DNA of 35,085 nt from Desulfosporosinus sp. (GTDB lineage Bacteria > Bacillota > Desulfitobacteriia > Desulfitobacteriales > Desulfitobacteriaceae), in the NCBI GenBank assembly GCA_020692355.1, contig JAIMKP010000033.1, positions 1 to 35,085 of the forward strand, given 5' to 3'. Below are positions 24,961 to 32,983 of this stretch, one piece after another. The number at the start of each line of letters is the position of its first letter. The stretch's first letter is position 1. The translations under genes and the position numbers were made by a program. The notes below the pieces were generated by a model. The model saw only the letters and a program-made list of their open reading frames with translations. It did not search any database and was not told where the DNA came from.

Positions 24961-26361
24961 CTAAACGATACGTTTAAATTTTGCTAAAAAAAAGCCATCT
25001 GTGCCATGTCGATGCGGCAAAAGCTGCAGCATCCCTTTTTCAGCCTGTTTACGATCTCCGTCATCAGTCAGATGGAATGGCAGCCTTTCCGTCAGATCCA
25101 CCGGGATAAACTCCGGATGGCGGTTGCGGAAAGCTTTTGCCACTTCAAAATTTTCCTCTGGCTCAATGGTACAGGTCGAATACACCAATTCTCCCCCAAT
25201 TTTAACCGTTTCAGCCGCTCTTTCAAGGATGGCAAGCTGTAAGGGCGGAAATACCTGAAGTTCCTCTTCCTGCTTATGCCAGCGCAGGTCCGATTTGCGC
25301 CGGAGCACTCCAAGCCCTGAACAAGGGGCATCCACCAAAACCCTATCCTGAGATTTAGCTTCAACATCTGGCAGTTCGCGCGCATCCCCCTGGTGGGTTT
25401 GGATGATATGAATCCCCAGCCGCTCGGCTAACGCAGCGACGAAGGGGAGTTTATGTTCATGCACATCAAAGGCGAGGATCCGACCCTGATCGGCCATGAG
25501 TTGAGCTAAGTGTGTCGTCTTACCACCCGGTGCACTGCAGACATCCAGAACCTGCTCCCCCGGCAGTGGAGCCAACAGGTGAGCGACCAATTGCGAACTT
25601 TCATCTTGCACGGTAAAGAGCCCTTCCTGAAAACCGGATAAGCGCTCCAGCGCGCCAAACCCCGCCATCCGCAGGGATTCCGGAACCCGTTCGCCGTGCT
25701 CAGCTTCTATCCCTGCGGCTTGTAGCCGCGCTAAGAGTTCCTCCGGGGAGTTCTTCAGGGTATTCGCCCGAATCCAGGTCGGGGCGGGCTCATTATTCGC
25801 CTGACACAATTTTTCTGTCTCAGCCAGACCCCAACGCTTCCACCAGCGGCGAACCATCCATTCGGGATGGGAATAGCGCACAGAGAGGTAGCGCACAGGC
25901 TCCCGTCTGGCATCCGGCCAAGAGATTTCCCAGCCCTGGCGCTCAACCTGCCGTAGCACCCCATTAACCAAGGAAGCAAACTTCGCCGCCTCCCGTTTCG
26001 CCAGCTCAACACTCTCACTAACCGCTGCAGCTGCCGGAATCCTGTCCAGGTAGAGAAGCTGAAAGGCACCTAAACGCAGAATTCCTCTCACCACAATATC
26101 AAAATTCGACATCGGACCCCGCAAATGCTGGCGCAGAGCGTAATCCAAGGTAAGGCGGTGTTTCAGTACCCCATTAACGAGTGCTGTCACCAACTGGCGA
26201 TCCCGCGGGTCGGGAAGCAAGCCGGCTTGATGCTGTAAGAGGATATTCGCATACGCCCCTTCTTTCTCCACCCGCGTCAAGATGTCGAGGGCCAAATCAC
26301 GCGCAGTACGGGTTCGGACACCGGGGACGGTTCTCTTTGTCTCACTCTTTGTCTCAGACAC
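24961..26361 (-). CDS. rsmB: 16S rRNA cytosine-967 C5-methyltransferase RsmB
   Basis: Methylates C967 of 16S rRNA. An N-terminal NusB-like domain (about 18-150; RDLALDILTRVEKEGAYANI) is joined to a SAM methyltransferase domain with LDVCSAPGGKTTHLAQL (SAM loop), VDAPCSGLGVLRR (general-acid cysteine) and LVYSTCTIEPEEN (catalytic cysteine). Length 466 is normal. GTG start with AAGGGGG at 8 nt. The first codons contain a 12-nt near-tandem duplication that encodes SETKSETK, perhaps a recent slippage. It lies 5' to rlmN in the same operon. Confidence 0.96.
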   Translation of the reverse strand: MSETKSETKRTVPGVRTRTARDLALDILTRVEKEGAYANILLQHQAGLLPDPRDRQLVTALVNGVLKHRLTLDYALRQHLRGPMSNFDIVVRGILRLGAFQLLYLDRIPAAAAVSESVELAKREAAKFASLVNGVLRQVERQGWEISWPDARREPVRYLSVRYSHPEWMVRRWWKRWGLAETEKLCQANNEPAPTWIRANTLKNSPEELLARLQAAGIEAEHGERVPESLRMAGFGALERLSGFQEGLFTVQDESSQLVAHLLAPLPGEQVLDVCSAPGGKTTHLAQLMADQGRILAFDVHEHKLPFVAALAERLGIHIIQTHQGDARELPDVEAKSQDRVLVDAPCSGLGVLRRKSDLRWHKQEEELQVFPPLQLAILERAAETVKIGGELVYSTCTIEPEENFEVAKAFRNRHPEFIPVDLTERLPFHLTDDGDRKQAEKGMLQLLPHRHGTDGFFLAKFKRIV

Positions 26362-26492
26362 GGCGAAGGCCCCCTTTGCTTATAGTTATCTTTATGGTTA
26401 GACAACGGAGTCATCCCCACGTCCGTCTTTTCGAAGTCGGAAGTCAGAGGCTAAAAACAGGCTTAAAAGTGTTTAAAAATTTCTCCAGAGCA

Positions 26493-26715
26493 GGGAATGC
26501 TCCGCGAGCACCAAAGTGAACCCTAAAGCGAGCAGGAACCAAACTCTGAGAAAGGCGAGCGTTCAAGAGCCAGGGGCGCCGCGCCGGATGCGCGGCGTTG
26601 CCAACTGAGCCAAGGATGGCGAATTTAGCAATTTACCCCTTCCCAAGACCGAGCCTTGAGCCGCCAGTTTGGTCTGCAAGCGCCACGGGTGAGCGTGGTG
26701 CCGTGGGGCATTCCC
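26493..26715. repeat. MITE/REP-like element with imperfect terminal inverted repeats
   Basis: The 370-bp gap between fmt and rsmB has no gene. Its core is bounded by inverted copies of one sequence: plus strand from 26493 (GGGAATGCTCCGCGAGCACC) and minus strand from 26715 (GGGAATGCCCCACGGCACCA), matching at about 18 of 21 aligned positions with one gap. Inside lie palindromes: 8-bp GC arms at 26577-26597 (loop CGGAT), GCCA/TGGC at 26609-26620 (loop AGGA), and GCCACG/CGTGGT at 26682-26699. Hairpins at 26488-26502 and 26703-26717 sit over the ends. This resembles a non-autonomous repeat or a structured RNA; copy number elsewhere is unknown. Confidence 0.5.
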
Positions 26716-26729
26716 ACCCCAGAACCCTA

Positions 26730-27662
26730 CTACTCGAACCCCTGACCCACGCCCCCATGCCGTCCCCGGAAAAAGTCCGACGCGGCCATGCGGCGTTTGC
26801 CGGCCGGCTGTACTTCTAATAGTTTGACGAGTCCTCCACCCGTTGCAACGGTAATCCCGTCATCCTCAATCCGCAAAACTTGACCTGGGGTTCCCGTGTC
26901 AGCGGTATTCGATTCCAGGAACCGCGTCTTCCAAATCTTAATGGTTTCTCCCTTAAACGTAGTATAAGCTCCAGGCCAAGGATTGAGTCCTCGCACCTGG
27001 TTGTGAATTGCATCTGCCTCTTTCTCCCACTGAATCCGCTCGTGCTCCCGAGTCAAGAGAGATGCATAACTCGTAGCCCCTGCTTGGGGCACAGGTTTCA
27101 CTTCCCCTTTTTCTAAACCCGCCAGCGTCTCAACGAGCAGTCGGGCACCCAAAGCGGCTAAGGCATCATGCACTTCCCCGGTCGTTTCATCCGCACCAAT
27201 GGGATATTCTGCTTTAAGTAACATAGCACCGGTATCGAGCCCGGCATCCATCTGCATTGTGGTCACACCGGTCACCGGCTCACCCTGCATGACCGCCCAG
27301 TGAATCGGGGCCGCACCCCGGTAAGCGGGCAGGAGCGAGGCATGGACATTAATACAGCCCCAGTGGGGAAGGTAAAGGATCTCCTGGGATAAAATCTGGC
27401 CATAAGCAACCACCACGATGCACTCGGGCTTCAATGCCCGTAACGCCTGCACCGCGTCAACTGCCTTCACCCGCTCCGGTTGCAGAACCTTGAGGTTTAA
27501 GGACTGGGCCGTCTCTTTTACTGGGCTCGGGCGCAATTCCTTTCCCCGCCCAGCTGGACGGTCCGGCTGTGTGAATACCGCCGCCACATCATTTCCGGCT
27601 TCAACCAAAGTTTTTAAGGAAGGGACGGCAAAATCCGGCGTCCCCATAAAAATGACACGCAT
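26730..27662 (-). CDS. fmt: Methionyl-tRNA formyltransferase
   Basis: Formylates initiator Met-tRNA with 10-formyltetrahydrofolate. The protein begins MRVIFMGTPDFAVPSL; the catalytic region reads INVHASLLPAYRGAAPIHWAV with MDAGLDTGAML after it (active-site Asn, His and Asp present), and the C-terminal tRNA-binding OB domain carries RGLNPWPGAYTTF. ATG at 27662 has GGAGG 9 nt upstream; the open frame extends to 27713 without a site. Length 310 is normal. It follows def by about 105 nt. In many related genomes a protease and DUF116 gene follow fmt; here the repeat-like gap is found instead. Confidence 0.96.
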   Translation of the reverse strand: MRVIFMGTPDFAVPSLKTLVEAGNDVAAVFTQPDRPAGRGKELRPSPVKETAQSLNLKVLQPERVKAVDAVQALRALKPECIVVVAYGQILSQEILYLPHWGCINVHASLLPAYRGAAPIHWAVMQGEPVTGVTTMQMDAGLDTGAMLLKAEYPIGADETTGEVHDALAALGARLLVETLAGLEKGEVKPVPQAGATSYASLLTREHERIQWEKEADAIHNQVRGLNPWPGAYTTFKGETIKIWKTRFLESNTADTGTPGQVLRIEDDGITVATGGGLVKLLEVQPAGKRRMAASDFFRGRHGGVGQGFE

Positions 27663-27768
27663 AAACCCAATCCTCCAAGACTTCAAACTTCTGCAGCACC
27701 TTCGCAGCCGCACCAGCGCATTGGTAGTTAGTGCTTAGTCGCTGAACCTGCCTTATTGCTTTGACAAC

Positions 27769-28224
27769 TTACTTACGATACGTCTTCCTCGCCTTATCCA
27801 CGAAGAGAACTCCGGCCAAATGATCGATCTCATGCTGGAGAGCACGGGCAAAGAGCCCCTCTGCCTGAATATCCACCGCTTCTCCCTGACGGTTGAGTCC
27901 TTGAACTCGAACCCGTGCCGCCCGGACAACATCCCCGGTCACCCCCGGAATGCTGAGGCAACCTTCGGTTTCCACATCCTGATCCTCGCTTTGTTCCACA
28001 ACCGCTGGATTAATAAGTTCTACTAACCCTTCACCCACATTTACCACGATAACCTGTTTGGAAATCCCGATCTGGGGAGCCGCCAAGCCAATTCCCTCTG
28101 CAGCATACATCGTATCCGCCATATTTTCCAACAACTTCTCTATATTCGGAGTGATTTCACTCACTATTTTCGCCTTTTCTCTTAAAACGTCCGCGCCGAT
28201 TTCCACGATTTGATAAATTGCCAA
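27769..28224 (-). CDS. def: Peptide deformylase
   Basis: Metalloenzyme that removes the N-formyl group from nascent proteins. All three family motifs are present: [18 protein letters not shown] (metal-binding Cys) and [12 protein letters not shown] (HExxH). Length 151 is typical of the shorter form. The start is TTG with a strong AAGGAGG 8 nt upstream. It lies 47 nt after priA and just before fmt, the usual pairing. Confidence 0.97.
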   Translation of the reverse strand: MAIYQIVEIGADVLREKAKIVSEITPNIEKLLENMADTMYAAEGIGLAAPQIGISKQVIVVNVGEGLVELINPAVVEQSEDQDVETEGCLSIPGVTGDVVRAARVRVQGLNRQGEAVDIQAEGLFARALQHEIDHLAGVLFVDKARKTYRK

Positions 28225-28271
28225 TGTTGAGCCCTCCTTCTATACAAACGCCACATCCCAAGTATTATATT

Positions 28272-30608
28272 CTACGGATTTAAGGGATTCACCTCAATAT
28301 TTAAGACGATACCACTGCTGGCTGGGCCTTGGAAAAATTCGCCTACGGAAACGTGCAAAACGCTTCTCATGATGCCAATATCCTTCCCCTTGAGGGAAAC
28401 CTGCCAACGAAACTGTTTTTTCAAACGCGGCAAAACCGCTGGCGCTGGGCCCAACACATTCAGTTCAGTATGCCCATCGTCGGGCTTAAGCATACGCTGG
28501 CGCAGTATTGCCGAGAGTTCCTGTGCCCCTTTGATGACCCGCTCTTCTTGTTCGTGCTGCAAAATCACCCGAATCACATTTGTAAACGGAGGATAAAGCC
28601 GCTCCTTGCGATAGCGGATTTCTTCCCAGAAAAAGCCCTGAAAATCATGAAGGGACGCCCTGAGGATGGCCCGATCCTCAGGCGCATAGGTTTGAATCAC
28701 CACTGCGCCAGGCTTAAAGCTACGGCCTGCCCGCCCCGCCACTTGGGTAAGAAGTTGAAAGGTTCGCTCCCGGGCCCGGAAATCCGGCATCTGCAAGGAC
28801 TGATCAGCTGCGATCACCCCAACCAGAGTAACATTAGGGAAATCCAGCCCCTTCGCCATCATCTGGGTCCCGATCAGCACCAGAGCTTCTTGTCGCCGAA
28901 ACCGTTCTAAAATCTCCTGGTGCCCGTTTAAACGGGTAGTGTCATAATCCAGTCTCAGCAGGGGAATCTCCGGAAACATGGCCCTCAGTTCTTCCTCCAC
29001 TCGTTCCGTCCCTAAGCCGAAGAAGCGGATATAGCGGCTGCCACAAGATGGGCACTGATGCGGCGGTTTCTCCATATGGCTACAGTAGTGGCAGCGCATT
29101 TCCTCCGCATGGGTATGATAGGTGAGCGCCACATCACAGTCCGGACAACGAATCACATACCCACATTCCCGGCAGACCACGAACGTAGAATATCCCCTCC
29201 GGTTCAAAAAAAGCATACTCTGTTCGCCGCGCTGCAGCCGCTCCCTCAGCTTAGCCTGTAAACTCAAGGAAAAGATGCTACGGTTCCCCGCTGCGAGTTC
29301 CTCCCGCATGTCGATGATTTCCACGGGTGGAAGCACTTGCTTCTTGACCCTTTCCTTAAGTGTTACAAGCTGGATCTTTCCGGTCTGAGCAGCAGCATAA
29401 GCCTCTAAAGAAGGAGTCGCACTCCCTAAAAGCACCACCCCACCCCGCTGTTCCATTCGCCAACGGGCGACATCCCGCGCATGGTACTTAGGATTCTCAT
29501 CCTGTTTATATGCCGAATCGTGTTCTTCATCCAAAATGATGAGCCGCAAATTCGGTAGCGGGGCAAAAACCGCTGAACGGGCCCCGATGACCAGGCACTT
29601 CCCTCCCGTCAGCATCTGAGTCCAAGCCGCCGCCTTCTCCTTTGGCTTCAACCCCGAATGGAGAATCAGCGTGTACGAGCCGAATTCTTCCTCAAGATAA
29701 TGGTAAAGCTGCTCCGTCAGGGAAATCTCAGGCACCAGGAGAATCACATCCCCCCCATCCTGAAACACTTGACGGATAGCCCGGCGATAAACTTCTGTCT
29801 TGCCGCTCCCCGTAATGCCATGGAGAAGAAGCGTATGAAATTCCTGAGTTTTGAGTGCTTCTCCGATATCTTCAACCGCCTGATACTGCTCCAGAGTGAG
29901 CACCGGGTTCGACCCCAACACTGACCCCGACCCCGGATCTTGGTTCAAACTGCTCGTTAACTCCGCTGCACGACCCGCTCCTGAGGATTCCTCTCGTTGA
30001 ACTTTCTGACTGGCAAGTGCCCCTTGTCCAGAAACGGAAGTCTTGCCCTGCCACTGGGAAGCAAAGCGCGCCTCCAGTTTCACCCACCCCTGAGCCACGA
30101 ATTGTTCCAACTCGCTCTTCCCAGCTCCGGCTCTTGCCAAAAACACCGGAACGGCTAAGGCCTTGCGTCGGGAACGGAAAAGAACCTGAAGCCGGGCATA
30201 GGCCTCCGGATCCAGCCACTTCAAGGCCTGCACATCCGGATCCTCTGGGGAAGCGAGCGGGAGCACCCAATCTTCCACTTTTCCTTTTAAAAGGGGCCAC
30301 ACTGTATGTAAACTTTGAGCCACCGAGCAAATCGTTGTTTCTGAGAGCCAACGGGCCAGTTTCACAATCTCTTGAGGGATCGCGCCTTTGTCCAGGATCT
30401 GCAACACCGTGCGTATCCGTTTGTCCCCCACTTCCTCGGGCAAAGCCGCGCTGACGGCGACTACCAGAGCCTGAACCTGCCGTCCTTGCAGGGGAACGAG
30501 CACCCGCATCCCCTGCCTAATATCCAGCCCCTCTGGGATGAGGTAATGATAGGTTCGATCCAGACGCCGATTGGTGATATCCAGAATGACTTCAGCATAG
30601 TTTTCCAA
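28272..30608 (-). CDS. priA: Primosomal protein N' (replication restart helicase PriA)
   Basis: Restarts collapsed replication forks. N-terminal 3'-DNA-binding domain (about 1-100), winged-helix region, then helicase domain with Walker A GITGSGKTEVYRRA, DEEH (ILDEEHDSAYKQDENP), GSATPSLE and motif VI VAGRAGR. The zinc-binding insert has four CxxC pairs between about 485 and 535 (CREC, CPDC, CHYC and CPSC). Length 778 is somewhat above the usual 730, with a Ser/Gly/Gln-rich linker (about 190-235) before the helicase core. Start is TTG with AGGGGG at 7 nt. It appears to be the first gene of the block, just downstream of a regulator terminator. Confidence 0.96.
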   Translation of the reverse strand: MENYAEVILDITNRRLDRTYHYLIPEGLDIRQGMRVLVPLQGRQVQALVVAVSAALPEEVGDKRIRTVLQILDKGAIPQEIVKLARWLSETTICSVAQSLHTVWPLLKGKVEDWVLPLASPEDPDVQALKWLDPEAYARLQVLFRSRRKALAVPVFLARAGAGKSELEQFVAQGWVKLEARFASQWQGKTSVSGQGALASQKVQREESSGAGRAAELTSSLNQDPGSGSVLGSNPVLTLEQYQAVEDIGEALKTQEFHTLLLHGITGSGKTEVYRRAIRQVFQDGGDVILLVPEISLTEQLYHYLEEEFGSYTLILHSGLKPKEKAAAWTQMLTGGKCLVIGARSAVFAPLPNLRLIILDEEHDSAYKQDENPKYHARDVARWRMEQRGGVVLLGSATPSLEAYAAAQTGKIQLVTLKERVKKQVLPPVEIIDMREELAAGNRSIFSLSLQAKLRERLQRGEQSMLFLNRRGYSTFVVCRECGYVIRCPDCDVALTYHTHAEEMRCHYCSHMEKPPHQCPSCGSRYIRFFGLGTERVEEELRAMFPEIPLLRLDYDTTRLNGHQEILERFRRQEALVLIGTQMMAKGLDFPNVTLVGVIAADQSLQMPDFRARERTFQLLTQVAGRAGRSFKPGAVVIQTYAPEDRAILRASLHDFQGFFWEEIRYRKERLYPPFTNVIRVILQHEQEERVIKGAQELSAILRQRMLKPDDGHTELNVLGPAPAVLPRLKKQFRWQVSLKGKDIGIMRSVLHVSVGEFFQGPASSGIVLNIEVNPLNP

Positions 30609-30635
30609 ACCAGCGCCCCCTTAGAATAACGATAA

Positions 30636-30666
30636 GAGGTGCAAATTGTGTTGGCACTTGCACCTC
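30636..30666 (-). terminator. Terminator of the HTH-regulator gene
   Basis: A 9-bp perfect stem (GAGGTGCAA/TTGCACCTC) with an inner GTG/CAC pairing, followed on the minus strand by TTATCGTTATTC. It lies about 85 nt after the regulator stop and 28 nt before priA. Confidence 0.65.
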
Positions 30667-30751
30667 AGCTCAGCGTCCCATCGCTTCTTTCTCACCATCT
30701 TATTACAAACCAAAGCGTTTGAGAAGGGTGCGCAGAGCGTTTTCTTGCCTG

Positions 30752-31699
30752 TTAGATCTCAGCGAGCTGTTTCCCCATATCAGCAACGTCATAGCCGCCA
30801 ATCCCCACGACCTCATTGCGGAAAGCAGGTGAACGCAGGATTTCCAGCAGAGCTTGAAAGTGCGGTTTACCCATATCCTCTTCCCGCATGACGAGATCAT
30901 AGCGTTCCTTTTGCATGGGGATGAATTCCACGGCTTGCACCTGCATGGCGGCTTTTTCGATTCCCAGTCCCACATCGGCTTCCCCTCGGGCTACCCGGCT
31001 GGCTACTGCCACATGGCTGGTTTCCTCCTGCTCATAGCCGTTGATCCGGCTGTGAGGGATGCCGAGTTGGCGCAAATGCTCATCCAGCAAAACCCGGGCA
31101 CCAGAACCTCGTTCCCGATTGACAAAACGCAGGCCTGGTTGCCTCAAATCAGCCCAGGTATGAATGTTCTTAGGGTTTTTCGCGGCGACATAAAATCCTT
31201 CCATTCGGTAGAATAAATTAAAAACGACGGTTTTATGTCCGGGCACCAGGTGGCGGATATAGGGAAGATTGTATTCATTCGTATCGCCGTCCCAGAGGTG
31301 GGCCGTGACGACATTGGCCTGTCCGTGATACAGAGCCGATAGGCCATCCATACTGCCTACATAATTGCGCAAAAAGCGGACATGGGGAAATCTCTTTTCC
31401 AAATGCCGCGTTAAAATATCCAGAACCAGGTCTTGGCCACAGATGATCAACCCTTCGTCGATAGATGAGGAGTTGGGGTTGATGTCTCGCTCTGTCTCAG
31501 TCTGGACATAAGCTGGGCTTACCGGCAATCGTTTGGCCTTTTGCTTATAATTCTCCAAGTCGGGAGCTTCAACCCGTACCTTGCGACCGATCCGGTAAGC
31601 CGTTAAATCCCCGCGTTTGATCAATTCGTAAACCGTAAAGCGTGATATTTTTAGGATATTGGCGACTTCTTCCGGCGTGTATGAGATCTCTGTGGACAA
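30752..31699 (-). CDS. Excisionase-type HTH regulator with substrate-binding domain (putative molybdate/tungstate-responsive)
   Basis: A 315-residue one-component regulator. N-terminal helix-turn-helix of the excisionase/MerR-like type (about 6-52: YTPEEVANILKISRFTVYELIKRG), a linker (55-80), then a periplasmic-binding-protein-like domain (about 85-300) with YVGSMDGLSALYHGQANVV, FVNRERGSGARVLLDEHL and GEADVGLGIEKAA, as in the COG1910-type domain linked to molybdate sensing. There is no signal peptide, so it acts in the cytosol. Start is TTG with GGGAG about 9 nt upstream. It is divergent from modABC, which strongly suggests that it controls that operon. Ligand (molybdate, tungstate or other) is inferred from context only. 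Confidence 0.88.
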   Translation of the reverse strand: MSTEISYTPEEVANILKISRFTVYELIKRGDLTAYRIGRKVRVEAPDLENYKQKAKRLPVSPAYVQTETERDINPNSSSIDEGLIICGQDLVLDILTRHLEKRFPHVRFLRNYVGSMDGLSALYHGQANVVTAHLWDGDTNEYNLPYIRHLVPGHKTVVFNLFYRMEGFYVAAKNPKNIHTWADLRQPGLRFVNRERGSGARVLLDEHLRQLGIPHSRINGYEQEETSHVAVASRVARGEADVGLGIEKAAMQVQAVEFIPMQKERYDLVMREEDMGKPHFQALLEILRSPAFRNEVVGIGGYDVADMGKQLAEI

Positions 31700-31778
31700 A
31701 CCGACTCACTCCCATAAAACACGCTCACTTCGCCAGAGTTTTAACTCCGTTTAAAGTTCGCGATTTCAAAAGTTCCTC

Positions 31779-31807
31779 TTGTAACTCATTATAACATATC
31801 GTATAAT
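31779..31807 (+). promoter_or_regulatory. Sigma-A promoter of modABC
   Basis: TTGTAA (31779-31784), a 17-nt spacer and perfect TATAAT (31802-31807). Transcription would start near 31814, about 80 nt before the structured leader. A divergent minus-strand -10 (TATAAT, 31788-31793) lies inside the spacer and probably serves the regulator gene. Confidence 0.65.
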
Positions 31808-31812
31808 AATCC

Positions 31813-31855
31813 GTAAGTTCAGTTATGTTTGCTTATATGTGTTTATGTAAGTTCA
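31813..31855. promoter_or_regulatory. Direct repeat, candidate regulator operator
   Basis: GTAAGTTCA occurs exactly twice (31813-31821 and 31847-31855, 34 nt apart, about three helical turns), with TTATGT-like steps between. It lies just downstream of the modABC -10 and upstream of the regulator promoter, a fitting place for the divergent regulator to bind. Confidence 0.4.
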
Positions 31856-31886
31856 TGTTCATTCATCTAACCCTGAAAATTAAATA

Positions 31887-32008
31887 TCTCGATCTCCGAG
31901 CCGGATTGTCCTAATGAGAAATCGATGGCAATCGGCCTGAGCGTTTTCGCTCACGGGGTATGCCCGGAAACAGGCATGCCTTCACGTTTTGAGAAGGAGG
32001 TGGCAAGC
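31887..32008 (+). ncRNA. Candidate molybdenum cofactor (Moco) riboswitch
   Basis: Structured leader of modA. Stems that can be drawn: P1 31892-31896 with 31997-32001; P2 31900-31908 with 31929-31936 (one bulged G); a UUUU-capped 5-bp hairpin 31939-31952; AUGCC/GGCAU at 31960-31977 enclosing a GGAAAC loop; and CUUC/GAAG 31980-31996. The arrangement (CUCCGAGCC at the 5' side, the GGAAAC loop, GAAGGAGG closing) resembles the Moco RNA motif as I remember it, and the gene context fits. A consensus terminator follows within 25 nt. The closing GGAGG is not a ribosome site, as no gene starts after it. No covariance search was possible. Confidence 0.65.
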
Positions 32009-32031
32009 TAACCCGTTATCTTTATTTTAGT

Positions 32032-32061
32032 TGCTCCGCTTTCTTTAGCGGAGCATTTTTA
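32032..32061 (+). terminator. Intrinsic terminator in the modA leader
   Basis: Perfect 9-bp stem (TGCTCCGCT/AGCGGAGCA, 6-nt loop) followed by TTTTT. It lies after the riboswitch-like structure and 40 nt before modA, so it most likely acts as the attenuator. Its 5' arm (CTCC) could pair with the GGAG that closes P1, giving an antiterminated form when ligand is absent. Confidence 0.85.
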
Positions 32062-32100
32062 TGTGCATTGTAAAAGTAAAAGAGAGGAAGGAAGTTGATC

Positions 32101-32898
32101 ATGGGTAGAAAAGTGTTAACTAGGGTGCTTGTTATGGGTTTATTGGTTTTATTGACAGGGTGTGGTACGACAAATAAGGATTCGGCAGCGAATCCCCCCC
32201 AAACCAGTTCCAAAATCAGTGTGGCTGCGGCAGCCGATCTGGCGCTTGCCTTTCAGGAGATCGCTACTCAGTTTGCGAAAGAAACTGGAATTACCGCGGA
32301 AATCACTTATGGTTCGACGGGTACTGCCGCTTTGCAGATTGAAAACGGCGCACCCTATGATGTTTTTGCCGCCGCAGATACTTCCTTTATTGAGCAATTA
32401 AGCAAAAAGGGATTGATTCTCCCGGATAGCCAACAGCTTTATGCTCAAGGGAGGATAGGAATCGCGACGCTCAAAAATAAGCCGCCCATTCAAAGTTTGC
32501 AAGCGCTGGCCGCTGATCCGTCGATCCGGAAAATCGCCATCGCGGACCCTGCGCACGCTCCCTATGGACGAGCGGCCAAAGAAGCGTTCGAGAACAGCAA
32601 AGTTTGGGAACAAGTTAAGAATAAATTGGTTTATGGGAAGAATATTCAGGATACGTTGGCGACTTTGCAATCGGGAAATGTCGATGCCGCCATTATTGCC
32701 TTATCGATCGTTAAGCCTGAAGAAGTGAACTTTTCTCTGATTGCTCCGTCTCTCCACTTGCCTCTAAATCAGGCTCTCGCAATTTTAAAGTCAACGAAGC
32801 AGGAAGAGAGCGCTCGCCGGTTTATTGCTTATGTGAATGGCGAACAGGGAAGAAAGATCATGAAGAAGTACGGTTTTCGTTTGCCGGGTGAATGGTGA
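32101..32898 (+). CDS. modA: Molybdate ABC transporter substrate-binding lipoprotein
   Basis: Extracytoplasmic binding protein for molybdate (and probably tungstate). A signal peptide with lipobox LLTGC (about residues 17-21) marks it as a lipoprotein. The mature part has the ModA pattern ISVAAAADLALAFQEIA, ITYGSTGTAALQIENGAPYDVFAAAD and IAIADPAHAPYGRAAKEA, which line the anion pocket, and ends with GRKIMKKYGFRLP. Length 265 is normal. ATG at 32101 has AGGAAGGAAG 6 nt upstream; the TTG two codons earlier lies inside that spacing. Confidence 0.96.
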   Translation: MGRKVLTRVLVMGLLVLLTGCGTTNKDSAANPPQTSSKISVAAAADLALAFQEIATQFAKETGITAEITYGSTGTAALQIENGAPYDVFAAADTSFIEQLSKKGLILPDSQQLYAQGRIGIATLKNKPPIQSLQALAADPSIRKIAIADPAHAPYGRAAKEAFENSKVWEQVKNKLVYGKNIQDTLATLQSGNVDAAIIALSIVKPEEVNFSLIAPSLHLPLNQALAILKSTKQEESARRFIAYVNGEQGRKIMKKYGFRLPGEW

Positions 32899-32983
32899 GA
32901 TGAGTGAAGTCAATTTTTCAGAGAGTTGCTGAGAGATTCGTCCGTGAGATTAAGTATTACGAGATTTGGGCGGGGGTTGATTG

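Noticed and set aside
31994-32002. AAGGAGGTG as a ribosome site for a leader peptide upstream of modA
   Set aside because: The only nearby starts give a 3-codon frame; the purine run is better explained as the closing strand of the riboswitch-like structure.
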